Part shown: piece after piece, positions 24,787 through 37,122 of the stretch
Layout of the letters: every line of letters begins with the position of its first letter
Numbering within the stretch: the first letter of the stretch is position 1
Origin: Neoscytalidium dimidiatum
Lineage: Eukaryota > Ascomycota > Dothideomycetes > Botryosphaeriales > Botryosphaeriaceae
DNA: 64,000 bases
Direction: 5' to 3'
Assembly (NCBI GenBank): GCA_037367355.1
Contig: CM074697.1
Location: 3,162,001 to 3,226,000 of the forward strand
The notes under the pieces: generated by a model
The model's database searches: none
Seen by the model: the letters and a program-made list of their open reading frames with translations, nothing else
What the model was told of the DNA's origin: nothing
Position numbers and translations under genes: made by a program

Positions 24787-25869
24787 GGCGCTGCGCAGCT
24801 ATGACGAAAGCGCGGATGCGACAAGAGAGCCCACCGGCGACCGTCCTGGTGGCAGCAGATGGCCGGAGATGCGAAAGAATGCGAGCGGAGTGCCCGGAGG
24901 CAGGTTGCAGTGAGATTGGTGGGGTGAGAGTGCTGGTCCCCCGAAGGTGGACTTGCAGACGAGAGTCATACAAACGGGCGCGACGAGGGGCGACTACCTA
25001 CCACCACTTGAATGATGCACGCAAAGCACGTGACCTTAGTGTTGGCGAGCCACAGCCGCGCAGCATGGGGCGGCCTCGAAGAAGCTTCCCGTCGCGCAAA
25101 GAATGCTATTATTAAGCCAGCGCAACTCGGGCTCCCCTGAGCTAAGGCGTGCAGCCGGGGGCGCGTGGTGCAAGTGAAGAAGCGTGCGAGTGCTGAGGAG
25201 CGGGGCGGGATTTGCCTCAGGATAAGAGAAAGGCAGGCAGTCAGCAGTGCATCAACAATCGATTGCTAGCACACAGCGGCACATGCGCAGCGCGGGCATC
25301 GCGCGATCCGCAGCGTCCGCGCGGCACAGCGAAGGCGTCAAATCGGGAGCATCAGGCTGCGCAGGGCCTGCCGCACGCCCGCATCGCCGCATCGCCCGCT
25401 GACCCCCCTTCCGCCCTCCGTTCCGCCCCGTCCTTGGCGAGCAGCCCTTCAGCCGCAAGCTCCTAAACCTTGAAAGAGGCCGCAAACGCCGGAGCCGGCG
25501 CGCGCGAGACCGTCGAGCTCTCGACAACAGGCTGCGCTGAAAGGCCGCCTGCATCACGACCATCCGGGGCGCAGCTCCATTGCCCGTCGCGCCCCCGCTC
25601 CAGCCAGCGGCGATCTCCAAAACCTTGCAACAAATTGCTCTCGACCTGAGCCGATCATCATCCGCGACTCCGACCTGCTCCTCCATCAACACCGGACCTC
25701 ACCTCAACCGCCAGCCAGCCCACGCGTCGCCACCCTCCCCGACGCTCCGCCATTCCATTGCCGGCTCGTGCTGGACGCCTCGTCGTCGTCCTTCCGTCGC
25801 CTCACAAGTCGGTCGCTGGGTCCTTGACCGGCCAGCGCTGACTGTGAGGCACCACCTTCCGCCGCACCC
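24787..25869. promoter_or_regulatory. Shared divergent promoter region of the RNF10-like and UBP3-like genes
   Basis: The two start codons face away from each other with 1,083 bases between them, so this interval must hold both promoters. It is GC-rich, with a C/T-rich leader in the last ~300 bases before the UBP3 ATG. No other gene is supported; open frames here are on both strands and lack domains. Confidence 0.6.
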
Positions 25870-28746
25870 ATGATGCCAGGACCGCACATCCCACCTGCCA
25901 TTCGGCGGCCGGGCGACCACTACTACATGCCACCGCAGGCCCATTCGCCGGTGCCCATGAACATGTACGGCAACTACTACCATCCTGCCGCGCAACACCA
26001 CGGCGCCCACCCCTACTATCCGCAGCAGTACTATCCGCCGCAATATCACCATCCGCAGTACCAGCACCCGCTGCCGCCGCGCCCCTTCCCTCAGCCGCCG
26101 CCGCCCCAGCAACATTCGCCCGTCGTCGTATCCTCCCACCCTCACATCCAGTCTGTCGCCCCTGCTCACCGCCACGCCGTCCGCACGCCGCCGGTTGCCC
26201 ACACCCACACGCCTCCGGCTCCGCTTGTCGCACACTCGTCGACGCCGCAGCCTGCTCCGTCAACGCCCTCGGTTCACTCGCAGCCTCTGGTTTCGCCCTC
26301 GACACCGACAATCGCGCAGAGCACAGCGGCCCCATCCCCTCTCCCCACATCGTCTAGGCCCTCCTTCTCCTCACAAAATGCACCGCCGTCCCCTGGATTA
26401 AAGATGCCTTTCTACCCAAACGTAAGTCGCCCATTTGGTGGATCGCCCGTCGGACCCCAACTGAACAGAATAAAGCTGCCTTGGCTCTCGAATCCGGACG
26501 AGCCGTTCCCGCCAAAGGCACAACGGCAGAGGCGACGAAGGCGCGAACAACCTGCGGCGAGCGAACCGGGCTTGTATCTTCCGGCGAGGGACCAGGCTGA
26601 AGAGACGGAGACCCAGGAAGATCACACTGAGCCTCAGGAGCCTGCCGTGGCCGCTGCCTCCGAACAGGAGACTCCCGTAATTTCGCAGGCACAATCTGAG
26701 GCCGATTCTACTCATCCTACCACACCCTCATCAGCACTACCTCCATCGACACCCCAGGTGCAAGCTGTGTCTGGTCACGGCCGCAAGGCTACCATCCCTG
26801 CTGTGCCTCTCATCCCTATCAAGCCAGCTGTGCCTACATCTCAGCGCAAGGGTAGCACCGCTACCTCGACCGCTGAAAGACCGAGTACGGCAGGGGATGC
26901 TACCCAGGAAAGTGGCGGGAGCGTTGAGCATCAGAATGTCGCATCGCCTGAGTCAGAGAGGACTGCCACTGCCACATCGCCTCCGCCGAAGATGGCTCCC
27001 AAGTCCTGGGCAGATCTGGTGAGGACCAAGAATGCTGCTGCCGCTGCCGCGCCAGTTTCAGGTCCGAATGGCGCATCCACGGTCAACGGCTTTGCAGCTG
27101 CCAAGAGCGATTCAATGGTCGACGTTCTTAGGACTTACAACGTGAACGCCGACAACAAGATTGCCTTTATCGAGCCACGGGGCCTTGTAAATACCGGTAA
27201 CATGTGTTATATGAACTCTGTGAGTAAACCCGCCCTAACCTTTACAACAAGTGTAGAGCAAGAAAAACAATTAGTACTTATGATTCCCTAGATTCTTCAA
27301 ACTCTTGTTTTCTGTATACCATTTTACGATTTCTTGGATCAGGTGGGCAAGCGGGCGGCGTACAGTTTCAAGAGCGAGACACCTTTGCTCGATGCGATGT
27401 GAGTTTCCTGCTGTGCCGCGCTATACTACTTCTGACATGCAACGTAGGATAATGTTCATGCGCGAATTCCCCGTAATTGACTCTGCGGTCTCTCAGGAAC
27501 AGTTGAGGCTTCGACTTAAGGATACCGAGCTTGAGCAGTATGGAGATGCCTTTACCCCCGAATTCGTTTATGACGTAATCAAGCGTCTCCCGAGGTTTTC
27601 GCACATGAGGGTAAGTTCCGCATGCCAGGATTGCGGAGATGTAGCTAATTTCTGTAGCGTGGGCATCAGCAGGATGCTGAGGAATTCCTGGGTTTCCTTC
27701 TGGCTGGTCTCCATGATGAATGTGTTCACGTCATGAAGAATGCTCCCGCAAACGCTTCCACGGTTACGGCTAACGAAATCGCTTCTCCTACTAATACTGA
27801 GCCCAACCAAGGCGAAGGCTGGCTCGAGGTCGGCCCGAAGCAGAAAGCGTCCGTCACCAGGTCTTCTGGAAATATCGAGTCTGAGACTCCTATAACCAAG
27901 ATATTTGGTGGGAAGTTGCGCTCGGAGCTGCGTGTTCCGGGTCTCAAGAACTCCGTCACTCTCGAGCCTTACCAGCCTCTTCAGCTTGACATTGGTGCTC
28001 CCAATGTCAACAACATTGTAGATGCGCTCAAGGGGCTGACCAGACCTGAGACTCTCCAAGGCGATTTTAACTCTCCTCGTGGACCTAACACGTCTGCTAC
28101 GAAGCAAGTTTTTATCGAAACCCTCCCTCCGGTCTTGATCCTGCACCTGAAGCGCTTTCAATATGACAACACCGGCGGTACACAGAAGATCTGGAAGAGG
28201 GTCGGTTACCCGCTCGACCTTGAAATCCCGAAGGAGGTGTTCCCGCAACACATGCGCCCTGGCTTGGCTGTGAAGGGCGGTCAGCCCAAATACCGCTTGA
28301 CTGGCGTCGTCTATCATCACGGGAAAACGGCGAGTGGTGGTCACTATACGGTCGACGTGCGTCGGCAGGATGGACGGGAATGGATCCGCATGGACGACAC
28401 GATTCTCCGACGCATTCGCAGCGAGGATGTTGCAGAGGGCGGTAGCGAGGAAGACCCACGCGTCCTCGCCAAGGCACTAGAACAGCACAAGAAGGAACAG
28501 GGAAGCGCCAGCAAGAACATTTTCGAACAAGCTGGCTTCGACGACGAAGACGAGTCGCGGGCTGAAGGTGGCTGGAGCCAAGTCAATGGCTCGGGCTCCG
28601 GCGCTGGCTCAAAGAAGTGGTCTGGTGTCGTCAACGGCACCGCAACGCCCGCCTCCTCTACTGGAAAGAGGACGCCACTGGCCGACAAAGGCGCCAAGGA
28701 TAATAAGGTGGCCTACATTCTTTTCTACGAACGGGTCAGGTCATAG
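25870..28746 (+). CDS. UBP3: Ubiquitin-specific protease, Ubp3/USP10 type
   Basis: Exons 25870-27219, 27292-27398, 27448-27610 and 27658-28746 join to 902 residues. The first ~180 residues are Pro/His/Tyr/Gln-rich and low in complexity. The USP catalytic domain starts near residue 436 with the Cys box GLVNTGNMCYMNS (nucleophile about Cys446). It continues with GHQQDAEEFLGFLL and ends with the His box ASGGHYTVDV (catalytic His about 769). The block ILQTLVFCIPFYDFLDQVG places it in the Ubp3/USP10 subfamily. Yeast Ubp3 with Bre5 acts in COPII recycling and ribophagy, and USP10 removes regulatory ubiquitin from 40S subunits. The role here is by homology. An intron falls directly after the Cys box. 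Confidence 0.94.
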
Positions 28747-29929
28747 GCTCTGCTACCTCCACCTCTCACAACACTCTTTTTTCGACGCGACAGTATTAAG
28801 CACTCCTCAAAAAGTTCATGTTTTCGGCAGCGTTTGAAGGCATACATTCGGTGGGCGTAGCGGAAGCTTGGTGGGGACTAGGCTCGGCTGATGCCAGATG
28901 ATGCTGGCTTGGTCCAGGGGAGTGTGGAAGGCTCCGAGGCGCGAACAGGAAGAAATGGACAGGCTGTCGAATTGCTGTAGATAGCTTATCTGGGTGGATT
29001 TGAGTGACTACGAAGGCGAGGATATTCAGGGCTGGAGGTTGGGGTAGAGGGGAGTAGGTGATGAATGCATGTTGCTAGAAAGACAGAACTACACGGCGCT
29101 GGCTGCCCTGGGTGGCGGCGCTAGGTCGTCCAGTCTGGGGAGGACACGAGGGAATTGATCAGGCGGATGGTGGAGAGATGGCACGAAAAAAGTGGAGGAG
29201 TTTGACAGAAGCCACAAGGGCGGTAGCGCGCCAAGCAATTGATAGTTGATACATGTGTTTTGTTGTGGTGGACCTCACCTACATATGCTGGGACGAGCGA
29301 TCCACTTCAGGGTTTCGGTGGTGTTGGAAGGCAGCTTGGTAAGCGCGATTCAGGGAACACGGGGGATGTGCTCGGGCGCGGGCACGGGTGCGGGGGCGGA
29401 GATGCGCAGGGCAGCGCCAATGGCTCAGCAGCAGTTGGTAAAGGAGCCGGTCAATGAAGCCGTCTTTCCCACGCGTGCACAGGCGGGCGCAGTGGTGACG
29501 GACAGCACCGGATGGGCGTGCGGGCGGGTGCATGACGGGTAATGGCGCGCGAGATGATTGGCGGAGGGCGGCTGGGGGGCGGAGCTGGGTGGTGTGCGGG
29601 GAAAGACGGCTCTTGACGCCCGTCGACGTCTCTGACGGCCAACCCTGGCCCAGCAAGTAACTCTCCGCACGCTGAAGCTGGGAAGGTACAAGACGCAGGC
29701 ACTCATTGACTGAAGCCCACCCCCATCCCCTTGGCACCCGTACACCCCCCTCACCTGCATCACCTCGCACTGCTTCACCCTCCGCTGCCGACGACGCGGT
29801 CTTGAGCTCACTCGCAGCTCCACCGCCCAACGTCATCGAGGCAGCCGCGCCCATCCATCACCGCCCTCCCCTTCCATTGCCCTGGCACGCATCCGTTCCT
29901 GCACACGACACCACACCAGCCTCCCCACG
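28747..29929. other. Intergenic region, UBP3 3' end to NIPSNAP promoter
   Basis: About 1.18 kb. The first part is likely 3' untranslated region. The last 250 bases are C-rich leader. Short frames on both strands carry no domain. Confidence 0.5.
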
Positions 29930-31121
29930 ATGCTGTCACGTCTCGCGCCCGCAACTCGCCTCCGCCCGGCGGCGGCAGCATTGCCCTTATCCCGCCCCTT
30001 CACCGCTCTCACTGCGCACAACTCATCCACGCGCACTCCCACGCTCGCCGACGTCCCGCCCGATGGCGCCGCCAGCTTCGACGCGAAGCAGGCCCAGTTC
30101 CGGCAGCATCTGAAGGAGCAGGCGAAGAAGCGGGAGCGCGAAGAGAGTAGGTCCCCTGTCGGCGATGATGTGCCTGCGTCTGTGCCCAAAAAGCAATCCG
30201 GTTCTCTTTCTTCGTCTTCTTCGTCCATTGAGGAAAATACTGGCTCACTTGCGTCCAACCTTGCAGGAGAAGCAAAGGCCCGGGAGGAGTCGCAGGAAGG
30301 CGGCAAGTCCGAGGGCAAGCTTTCGAGGCTCATCTACGGCACCACCGAGGGCCGCAACCTCGACCGCGAGATGGAGCGCAGCTTCTCGCAGGTCCTGGCC
30401 CGCGGCAAGTACGTTCACTCGATCGTCTTCCACGAAGTCAAGCCCGACAAGGTCGATGATTACGTCAAGCTCGTAGGCGATTGGTACCCGAAGATGGCGT
30501 CCATACCGGAGAACAAGGTGCACCTGGTCGGTAGCTGGAGGACTGAGGTTGGGGATTGCGACACTTTCGGTCAGTCATAAGTTTTGGGCAACTTTCGGGG
30601 ACCTTGCGTCATTGGCTAACTATGCGCCCGCAACAGTCCACATCTGGGAGTACCAGCGCTACCAGGGCTACCACGCCTCGCTGCACAACATTCAATCCCA
30701 TCCCGGCTTCCCCGAGTTCGATTCCAAGCTCAAGAAGCTCATCCACTCGAAGCGCACTTCGTTGATGCAGGAGTTCTCGTTCTGGCCAACTACACCGCCG
30801 CGCCAGCTCGGTGGAGTGTTCGAGCTGCGTTCGTACACGCTACACCCGGGCAACTTGTTGGAGTGGGAGACTCACTGGAGGCGCGGACTCAAGGCGAGGC
30901 GCGAGGTCATGGAGGGTGTAGGAGCTTGGTTCGTCCAGATCGGCGACCTCAACACGGTGCACCACCTTTGGCAATTCGCCAATCTCGAGGAGCGCAAGCT
31001 ACGCCGCGAACAGAGCTGGAGCGTTGAGGGTTGGGGTGAGACTGTTCACAAGACGGTTCCACTCATTCAGACCATGAAGAGCCGCATTCTGATCCCAATG
31101 CCGTGGAGCCCTATTGCGTAA
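29930..31121 (+). CDS. NIPSNAP-family mitochondrial protein
   Basis: Exon 1 runs 29930-30569 and exon 2 30637-31121, giving 374 residues. The N-terminus is basic, Ala/Leu/Ser-rich and lacks acidic residues for about 40 codons (MLSRLAPATRLRPAAAALPL), a good mitochondrial presequence. Two NIPSNAP ferredoxin-like modules follow: VHSIVFHEVKPDKVDDY with VHIWEYQRYQGY, and GGVFELRSYTLHPGNLLEWE with VHHLWQFANLEERKLRR. Family members associate with mitochondria; animal NIPSNAP1/2 act as mitophagy tags. The fungal role is not established. A 120-nt Ser-rich stretch (30147-30266) has perfect intron borders (gtaggt..ttgcag), is a multiple of three and has no stop. Removing it gives a 334-residue protein with a continuous charged helix. 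Confidence 0.9.
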
Positions 31122-32000
31122 GTAGTCGGCCACGACTGTACCACCAAGGAAGGAATAGCGGCGCAGGACCGTCCTCGGACACGGCTATGGGTTGCAGTTC
31201 ATGGCGATACGGGGAGGGAAAGCATTTTCTGCAAGGCTCTGCGAGTTTCGGCGAGCTATGTACGACAACAAGCATGCGGGGTTTCTTTGACAGGCAGAGG
31301 AACAAGTACAAATTATCCAATCACAGATGGTTTCAATTCGTCGGACCACAAGAAAGCGTATACATTTTTGCAGCGTGGGCCGATATCGTGCCGCACGGAC
31401 GATGAATTAGCAGCCATTGGATCGGAAGTGAGATGTTCTGCCGAATCTGTAGGGCGACATCATCCTGCACACAAAGTACTTGCTTTTTCCAAGGAAGTTG
31501 GTCAGGCAAGAACGTTTTAGATCTCACCCAGGGTGTCACAGCCAGACGACTGACAGGCCTTCGGGGCCATGTGAAAGAGCGCATGTCAGCCTATGGCGAT
31601 CGAGATGAGCGAACACATGGCGCACGTCGAGTCAGGCTCGGCGGGGTGCCGGTGTGACGCAGTGTGTGCACACCAACGCGTCGGAATTGCCAGGGAATCG
31701 CGATCCAAAACAACTTTTTCGACCCACGCACCGCATTTTGTATTAACTCCCTCCATCGCTGCCACGACCTTTACGACTGTCACGATTGCCACGAACAAAG
31801 CCGCGAGCGAGACCTTCCTGCACCAAACCTCCGCGCTACTTTAGACGACCGTCATCGCGTCCAACATCGCGCGCTCCTCTAGTCTCATCCCACAAGACCT
31901 GATTGCGCACAAGATTACACCAGCGGTTGAGGGGTCGATAAAGAGCTTGGGCAAGGACAATTGAACTTACCATCACTCCATCGAGAGGACATACGGCAAG
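31122..32000. other. Intergenic region, NIPSNAP 3' end to phosphotransferase promoter
   Basis: About 880 bases with no supported gene. The leader just before 32001 is moderately pyrimidine-rich. Confidence 0.5.
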
Positions 32001-33311
32001 ATGGTGTACATACGGCAGGATAAGTTGCCGAAGCTGAAGGAGTACCAGTACTCGGGCGTAGACCACAGTCTGGTCTCGCGGTACATCCTGAAGCCCTTTT
32101 ACACCAACGTCGTCATCAAATGTTTCCCCATGTGGATGGCGCCGAACCTGATCACCCTCACGGGCTTCGGGTTCGTTGTGGCCAACTTCCTCACCATGCT
32201 GTGGTACACTCCTACCCTCGACGTCGATTGTCCGCCGTGGGTCTACTACAGCTGGTCACTCGGCCTGTTCCTCTACCAGACCTTCGATGCCGTCGACGGC
32301 TCCCAGGCCCGACGCACACGCCAAAGCGGCCCTCTCGGAGAGCTCTTCGATCACGGCGTCGACGCCGTCAACACATCGCTTGAAGTCCTGATCTTCTCGG
32401 CTGCCATGAACCTCGGTCAGGGGTGGAAGACGGTCATGACGCTGTTCGCCAGCCTGCTCACTTTCTACGTCCAGACCTGGGAAGAGTACCACACGCATAC
32501 GCTCACCCTCGGCCTCGTGTCCGGCCCCGTCGAAGGCATCCTCACCCTCTGCGTCATCTACGCCCTGACCGGCTACCTCGGCGGCGGCAGCTTTTGGAAC
32601 CAGTCGCTCCTCGCCTCTCTGCACATCAGCCAGCCCACCTGGCTGCCGGACTCGCTGTACAACCTGGCCTGGAACGAGTGGTACATGGTCTACGGCGGCA
32701 TCATCCTGGTCTTCAACACCGTCACCAGCGCGCAGAACGTCATCGCGGCGCGCCGCGCGCGCGGCCAGCGCAGCCGCATCGCGCTGCTCGGTCTGCTTCC
32801 CTTCTTCACCGCCTGGGCCCTCATCCCCACCTACCTGTACCTGCAGCCCGTCATCCTCAACCAGCACCTCGTCCCCTTCGTCTTCTACGTCGGCCTCATC
32901 AACGCCTTCTCCGTCGGCCGCATGATCACCGCCCACCTCTGCAAGTCCGCCTTCCCCCGCACCAACATCCTCGTCCTCCCCCTGCTCTTCGCCGTCATCG
33001 ATTCGTCGGGCCCGTGGCTCCGCGAGCACCTGGCGCACGCGCACATCGACGGGCTCGACTTGAGCGGGTTGCGGAACGTCGGGTGGCCGAGCGCGCTGGG
33101 CGATGGCGTGTATCAGGTTGCGTTCGTGTTCTTGTGCTTGGGCTTGGCGGTGGGTGTATACGGCAGCTTCGTGGTCGATGTGATTTGGACGATTTGCGAT
33201 TACTTGGATATTTGGTGCTTGACCATCAAGCATCCGTATACCGCGGAGAACGAGAAGGTGGCGGAGAAGAAGAAGGAGAGTAAGACGAAGGAGAGCAAGA
33301 AGAAGAAATGA
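32001..33311 (+). CDS. EPT1: Choline/ethanolamine phosphotransferase (CDP-alcohol phosphotransferase)
   Basis: A single exon of 436 codons. The enzyme joins CDP-choline or CDP-ethanolamine to diacylglycerol in the last step of the Kennedy pathway, in endoplasmic reticulum or Golgi membranes. The CDP-alcohol phosphotransferase motif DGxxARx8GxxxDxxxD is complete (DGSQARRTRQSGPLGELFDHGVD region, about codons 97-119). Eight to ten hydrophobic spans follow. The C-terminal tail is Lys/Glu-rich (KKKESKTKESKKKK), as expected for an ER-retained protein. Length matches yeast Cpt1/Ept1 (about 390-410) with a longer tail. Whether choline or ethanolamine is preferred cannot be read from the sequence, so the symbol is only a family label. 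Very high GC3 produces a 325-codon antisense frame, which is a shadow. Confidence 0.93.
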   Translation: MVYIRQDKLPKLKEYQYSGVDHSLVSRYILKPFYTNVVIKCFPMWMAPNLITLTGFGFVVANFLTMLWYTPTLDVDCPPWVYYSWSLGLFLYQTFDAVDGSQARRTRQSGPLGELFDHGVDAVNTSLEVLIFSAAMNLGQGWKTVMTLFASLLTFYVQTWEEYHTHTLTLGLVSGPVEGILTLCVIYALTGYLGGGSFWNQSLLASLHISQPTWLPDSLYNLAWNEWYMVYGGIILVFNTVTSAQNVIAARRARGQRSRIALLGLLPFFTAWALIPTYLYLQPVILNQHLVPFVFYVGLINAFSVGRMITAHLCKSAFPRTNILVLPLLFAVIDSSGPWLREHLAHAHIDGLDLSGLRNVGWPSALGDGVYQVAFVFLCLGLAVGVYGSFVVDVIWTICDYLDIWCLTIKHPYTAENEKVAEKKKESKTKESKKKK

Positions 33312-34597
33312 GCGGGTACAGGTGACTGAGCAGATGAGGATGATGTTGAAGAGATGGCAGTAGTAAGCTTGAAAAGCTAGAACGTATTAAGAGTAGTTGA
33401 TAGATAAGTGGTAGAAGCTGGCGGTCACGCACGGCGGTAAAGGAGAAGTGGGCGGATGGAAGAAGCAGTAATTCGCGGAACAGCATTGCGGAAAAGGGAT
33501 TTTCAGACGGGCGGCTCTTTTTGACATTCGTTCTCGCTCGGTGGATTCTGCGGGGGGTGTTTCGGTGCAGGGAGTCTTTCCTTACCAGCTATCTCATGAG
33601 CTTGTACGATGAGTGACGGGGTCGGTAATGGCAGTAAGGCATGACGTGATTTGCTGTACGATGTATGGTGGTCATGTATTAAGATAATCAGAGGCATGGT
33701 TACATTATTGAGTAGCGGGGTTCTAGGAGCGAAATTGACGCCGTTACGTTCCTGCTGATATATTGCAACAATATTAATGTGTATCGCGCTATTTTTTGAC
33801 AAGAAAAATTCTAATATCAATGCACAGCGGATTCAGACCGCACATTCAACGTACATGTATGATGTGAACGTTCATCAATATCCCATACCACTGAAAGAAC
33901 TCATCTCACTCTGAAGACGGGCTGAGGCATCAATATCCATAATGATGAACCATGAAAACATGAAGCAGACTTCGGAGTGGTTCAGATCCCGTACGATCAT
34001 CCGAAGAGCCAAGAGAGCACCAACAGTCATTTCAATTTGTTTAAATACCGATAGATCCTGTTGGTATATGAATTAAGGCACTTTTGAAGAAGAGAATCTG
34101 TTGGCAAAGTGGATAGCTAATTTATACTACGCTGGGTTTTCTCGAAGAGGGGAAGGGGGGGGGGCCTTCTCTGCATTGTGAATGAATGCACCGCAGATTA
34201 TTCAATACCTTAAACGCTTTCTTACTATGGTTGGAAAAAGACAGCAAGTCTGCTGTCAGGCCAATGTTTGGTCGGTGGATGCATGAGCTGACAGATATAT
34301 TGTTCGTAACAAGCAGTGAAAAATTAAATATAAAAGAATCGAAGAGAAAGTCTGAACATTATGGAGCCTAGCACTTGCACATGAGAAAATATGCTTCCCT
34401 GTACTTAATGTTAAATGAGGTTGTCCTTGCTATCCATACGCAATAAATTTAGGCCGAATTTGCTATATATATATGATAAAGACAGACATAAACCTACAAT
34501 AACGAAGGGTATGCAGGCCCCGCTCGGCCACCGTTGCTTTTCCAGCATCAAGAGATTCAGTTCATCAATCCCGTAAACACCAACGCAAAAACGCACA
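33312..34597. other. Convergent AT-rich intergenic region
   Basis: About 1.3 kb between the 3' ends of the phosphotransferase (plus) and the Zn2Cys6 gene (minus). It is clearly AT-richer than the flanking genes, with a G9 run near 34157 and a TA repeat near 34465. No gene is seen. Confidence 0.5.
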
Positions 34598-37122
34598 TCA
34601 ACCCATAATAGTCTGCCAGCCCTTCTCCCACATGACATCTAGCCAAAAGACATCACTCTCTCCAGAATCCAGCCTCCTCCACACCTCCTCGACCAACTGC
34701 ATCATCCGCATCAACGGCTTACTCGGCAGCCTCTTCGCAAACTCCTGCAGCCTTTCCCTCACGAACGCTCTCGCATGCCTCACCTTCGCGTTATTCGCGT
34801 GCAAATCGAAATAATCCAAACTCGACACGAACCTCAGCTCCCCCGCCGCGGCAACTAGCAAAATCGGCTGCGTGCTGCACGTGCCGCTCGAATGCGGCAG
34901 CTCCTCCAGCAACCCCAGCACATGAAGTGCCAGGCTGTTCAGCCAGATCCTCAAGTCCGTATCCTCGCGCGCGGTGCCGGGCGTGGAGGGGGTCAGCGAG
35001 CAGATGCCCGTCTTCTCCCAGCCGCGCGAGGCGCTGTCGGCGCCGAGCCGGCGCTTGAGGATGCGCGGGTAGACGCGGTAGATCTCGAGCAGGGCACCGC
35101 AGCGGTAGGCTTCGCCCAGCGTCACGAAGTCGCGGCGCGACGTGTGCTCGTCGCCCGGGTCGATCAGGTCCGCGGCGGTGGGCAGGTCCGTCGAGAGGAG
35201 CTGCTCTTCGAGGAGCGTCGCCCACGCGTGCTTGTCGCGGTCGTCTTGCTGGGCGGAGGGCGTCGTGGGCGGCGGGCGCGTGGAGTAGCCGAGCGGGTCA
35301 GACCGGTTGGTAGAGCGGGAGGTGGATTGTTGGCGGGAAAGCCGCTCGTGCCGGATTAATCGGCCCACTTCGGCGAAGAGCATTTGCACGTTGGGCGCGA
35401 TGCCCGTCCAGGGGTGCGGTAGCAGCTTGTTGCCGCTCGCGAAAGCATGGCTCCGGTTGCCGCTCATGAAGGAAGATGCGATACCGAGCGGGCCCAGGCC
35501 GCCGCCAGTGGATTGCCAGGGCTTGCTGTGTTTGCCTGCGGCGTCGTTGATGGCGGATTCTTGCGAGACGAAGCCGATCAGCATCTCCCAGTAGATCAGG
35601 CTCTCTTCGAAGAATTGGTTTTGACGGCGGATGATTTTGTTTTCTGGTGGAACAGGAGCGATCAAGCGGGGGTAAATAAGTGCACGAGCAGCGGCAAGGT
35701 GTGTCAATCCCAAATCACTCTCATCATGCCAACATGCTGTCAAGCCAAGTAGCAGAATGGCAAGCAGCGCTCGCTCACTACTTTGGCATCCAGCTGTTAC
35801 GAGTGCCATTTCGTCCTGCAAGTGCTGGTAGGCCTTTTGCTGGAGCTCGAGCCCAGTAACGACCATTTGTGGGTAGAAATTGGCAAGCTGAGCAGCAGCC
35901 ATAGACTGAATGGCATAGTATACTGAGGGGCTGGAGTCCCAGATGCGGCCCACAGCCGTGCGGAAAGGGTTAAGGACCGAGTCGAAGGAGGAGTAGAGAG
36001 CGCAGACATTCTTAAAATAATGCTCTACAAGAGCCATTCCGGGTTCAATAAGAGCTGGTTTGGGAGAAGGAGCGGCGTTCATGCCGTTGAAGTTGCGAAG
36101 AAGTTCGCGGGAGAGCCAGGAATAATCCGCTACATCATTATTTTGAGATACTAGCTCCAGGGAGTCGATGTTCTCGTCGGCCTCTTCCTCTTCAGGCGGC
36201 TCGATAATGGGATCCAAAGGCGGAATGTCTGTGCCGAAGAAATCGATGTCGGGGAGGTCAAATTCGCTGAAATCCGGTAGCGATGCAGTGGCCTCAGGTG
36301 GTGGATCCAAACCCATATCTGGCGAATCTTCAGTGGGAGTTTGTTCGGAAGCAGAGCCCTCTTCTTGAGTAGGTTCAGTTTCAACGCTCTCAACAACTTC
36401 CTCCTCAGATGATTCCCGCACTGGGCGGACGCACTCGGCCACCCGAGCAATATGCTCCTCGATTGCGGCAGCGCGCCTCTGGACCTCGGTGTCGTCCCCA
36501 TCTCTTGCCCATCTAACTTCTCCTTCCTCGTCACGTGCTCTGGCATCTTTCCGTCCAACTCTCTCTCCCCTTCTGGCCCGCTTCCTTGGTCTCACTTCCT
36601 CTTGCTGGATCCTGCCCTCTACTTCAGGGCTACTGGAACTCCCGGTACTGGTCATCCTCCTGCCCAGTTGCTGATCCTCTTTCAGCTGGTTGGGCCCGAG
36701 GATGAGCGTGCGGGAGGCACCCGGCATGTACGCCTCATACTTGGTGCTCCACTTAATGAATTTCTTGTATCCGGGACAGACGATACCACGATTGACGCAA
36801 TTGCGGCAGTCGGGTTTGGTCTCATCGCATTTAAGCTGGACATCATGTTCGGGTCAGCGGAAGACCGATTTAGACAGATACTGTTGAACAGAGGAAGAAT
36901 GGCATATGGAGATTGACTGAAAATATACTGGAAGCTGACAGTAGGTGCGGGATATTATGGACATTTTAGGCAGATGAATAGAGGAGGATCAAGGGCTCTG
37001 AGCTTAGGGGATTCATTTACCCTCTTCAGCTTGCAACGCTGGCACCCATCCCGGGACTTCGGCTTCTTGCGCGGGGGCAATGTAGCTGCTGGCGCTTCTG
37101 TCTGCGTGGACATGATGTTCAT
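34598..37122 (-). CDS. Zn2Cys6 transcription factor with fungal-specific regulatory domain
   Basis: Exon 1 is 37021-37122 and exon 2 34598-36835, with a 185-nt intron inside the zinc cluster. The product is 779 residues. The binuclear zinc cluster is complete after splicing: DGCQRCKLKR, then LKCDETKPDCRNCVNRGIVCPG. A basic stretch precedes it (PPRKKPKSR). A long acidic and Pro/Glu-rich region (about residues 150-260) could serve in activation. The rest has helices typical of the Fungal_trans_2 domain (VYYAIQSMAAAQLANF, ALLAILLLGLTACWHDESDLG). Such proteins are nuclear regulators. The target is not recognisable and no biosynthetic cluster surrounds it. An in-frame ATG at 37113 is an alternative start. 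A stop lies just upstream of 37122. Confidence 0.9.

Noticed and set aside
32256..33233. 325-codon open frame antisense to the phosphotransferase gene
   Set aside because: It is a shadow of a very GC3-rich gene; composition is Arg/Glu/Gly/Ala/Val-biased and no domain is present.
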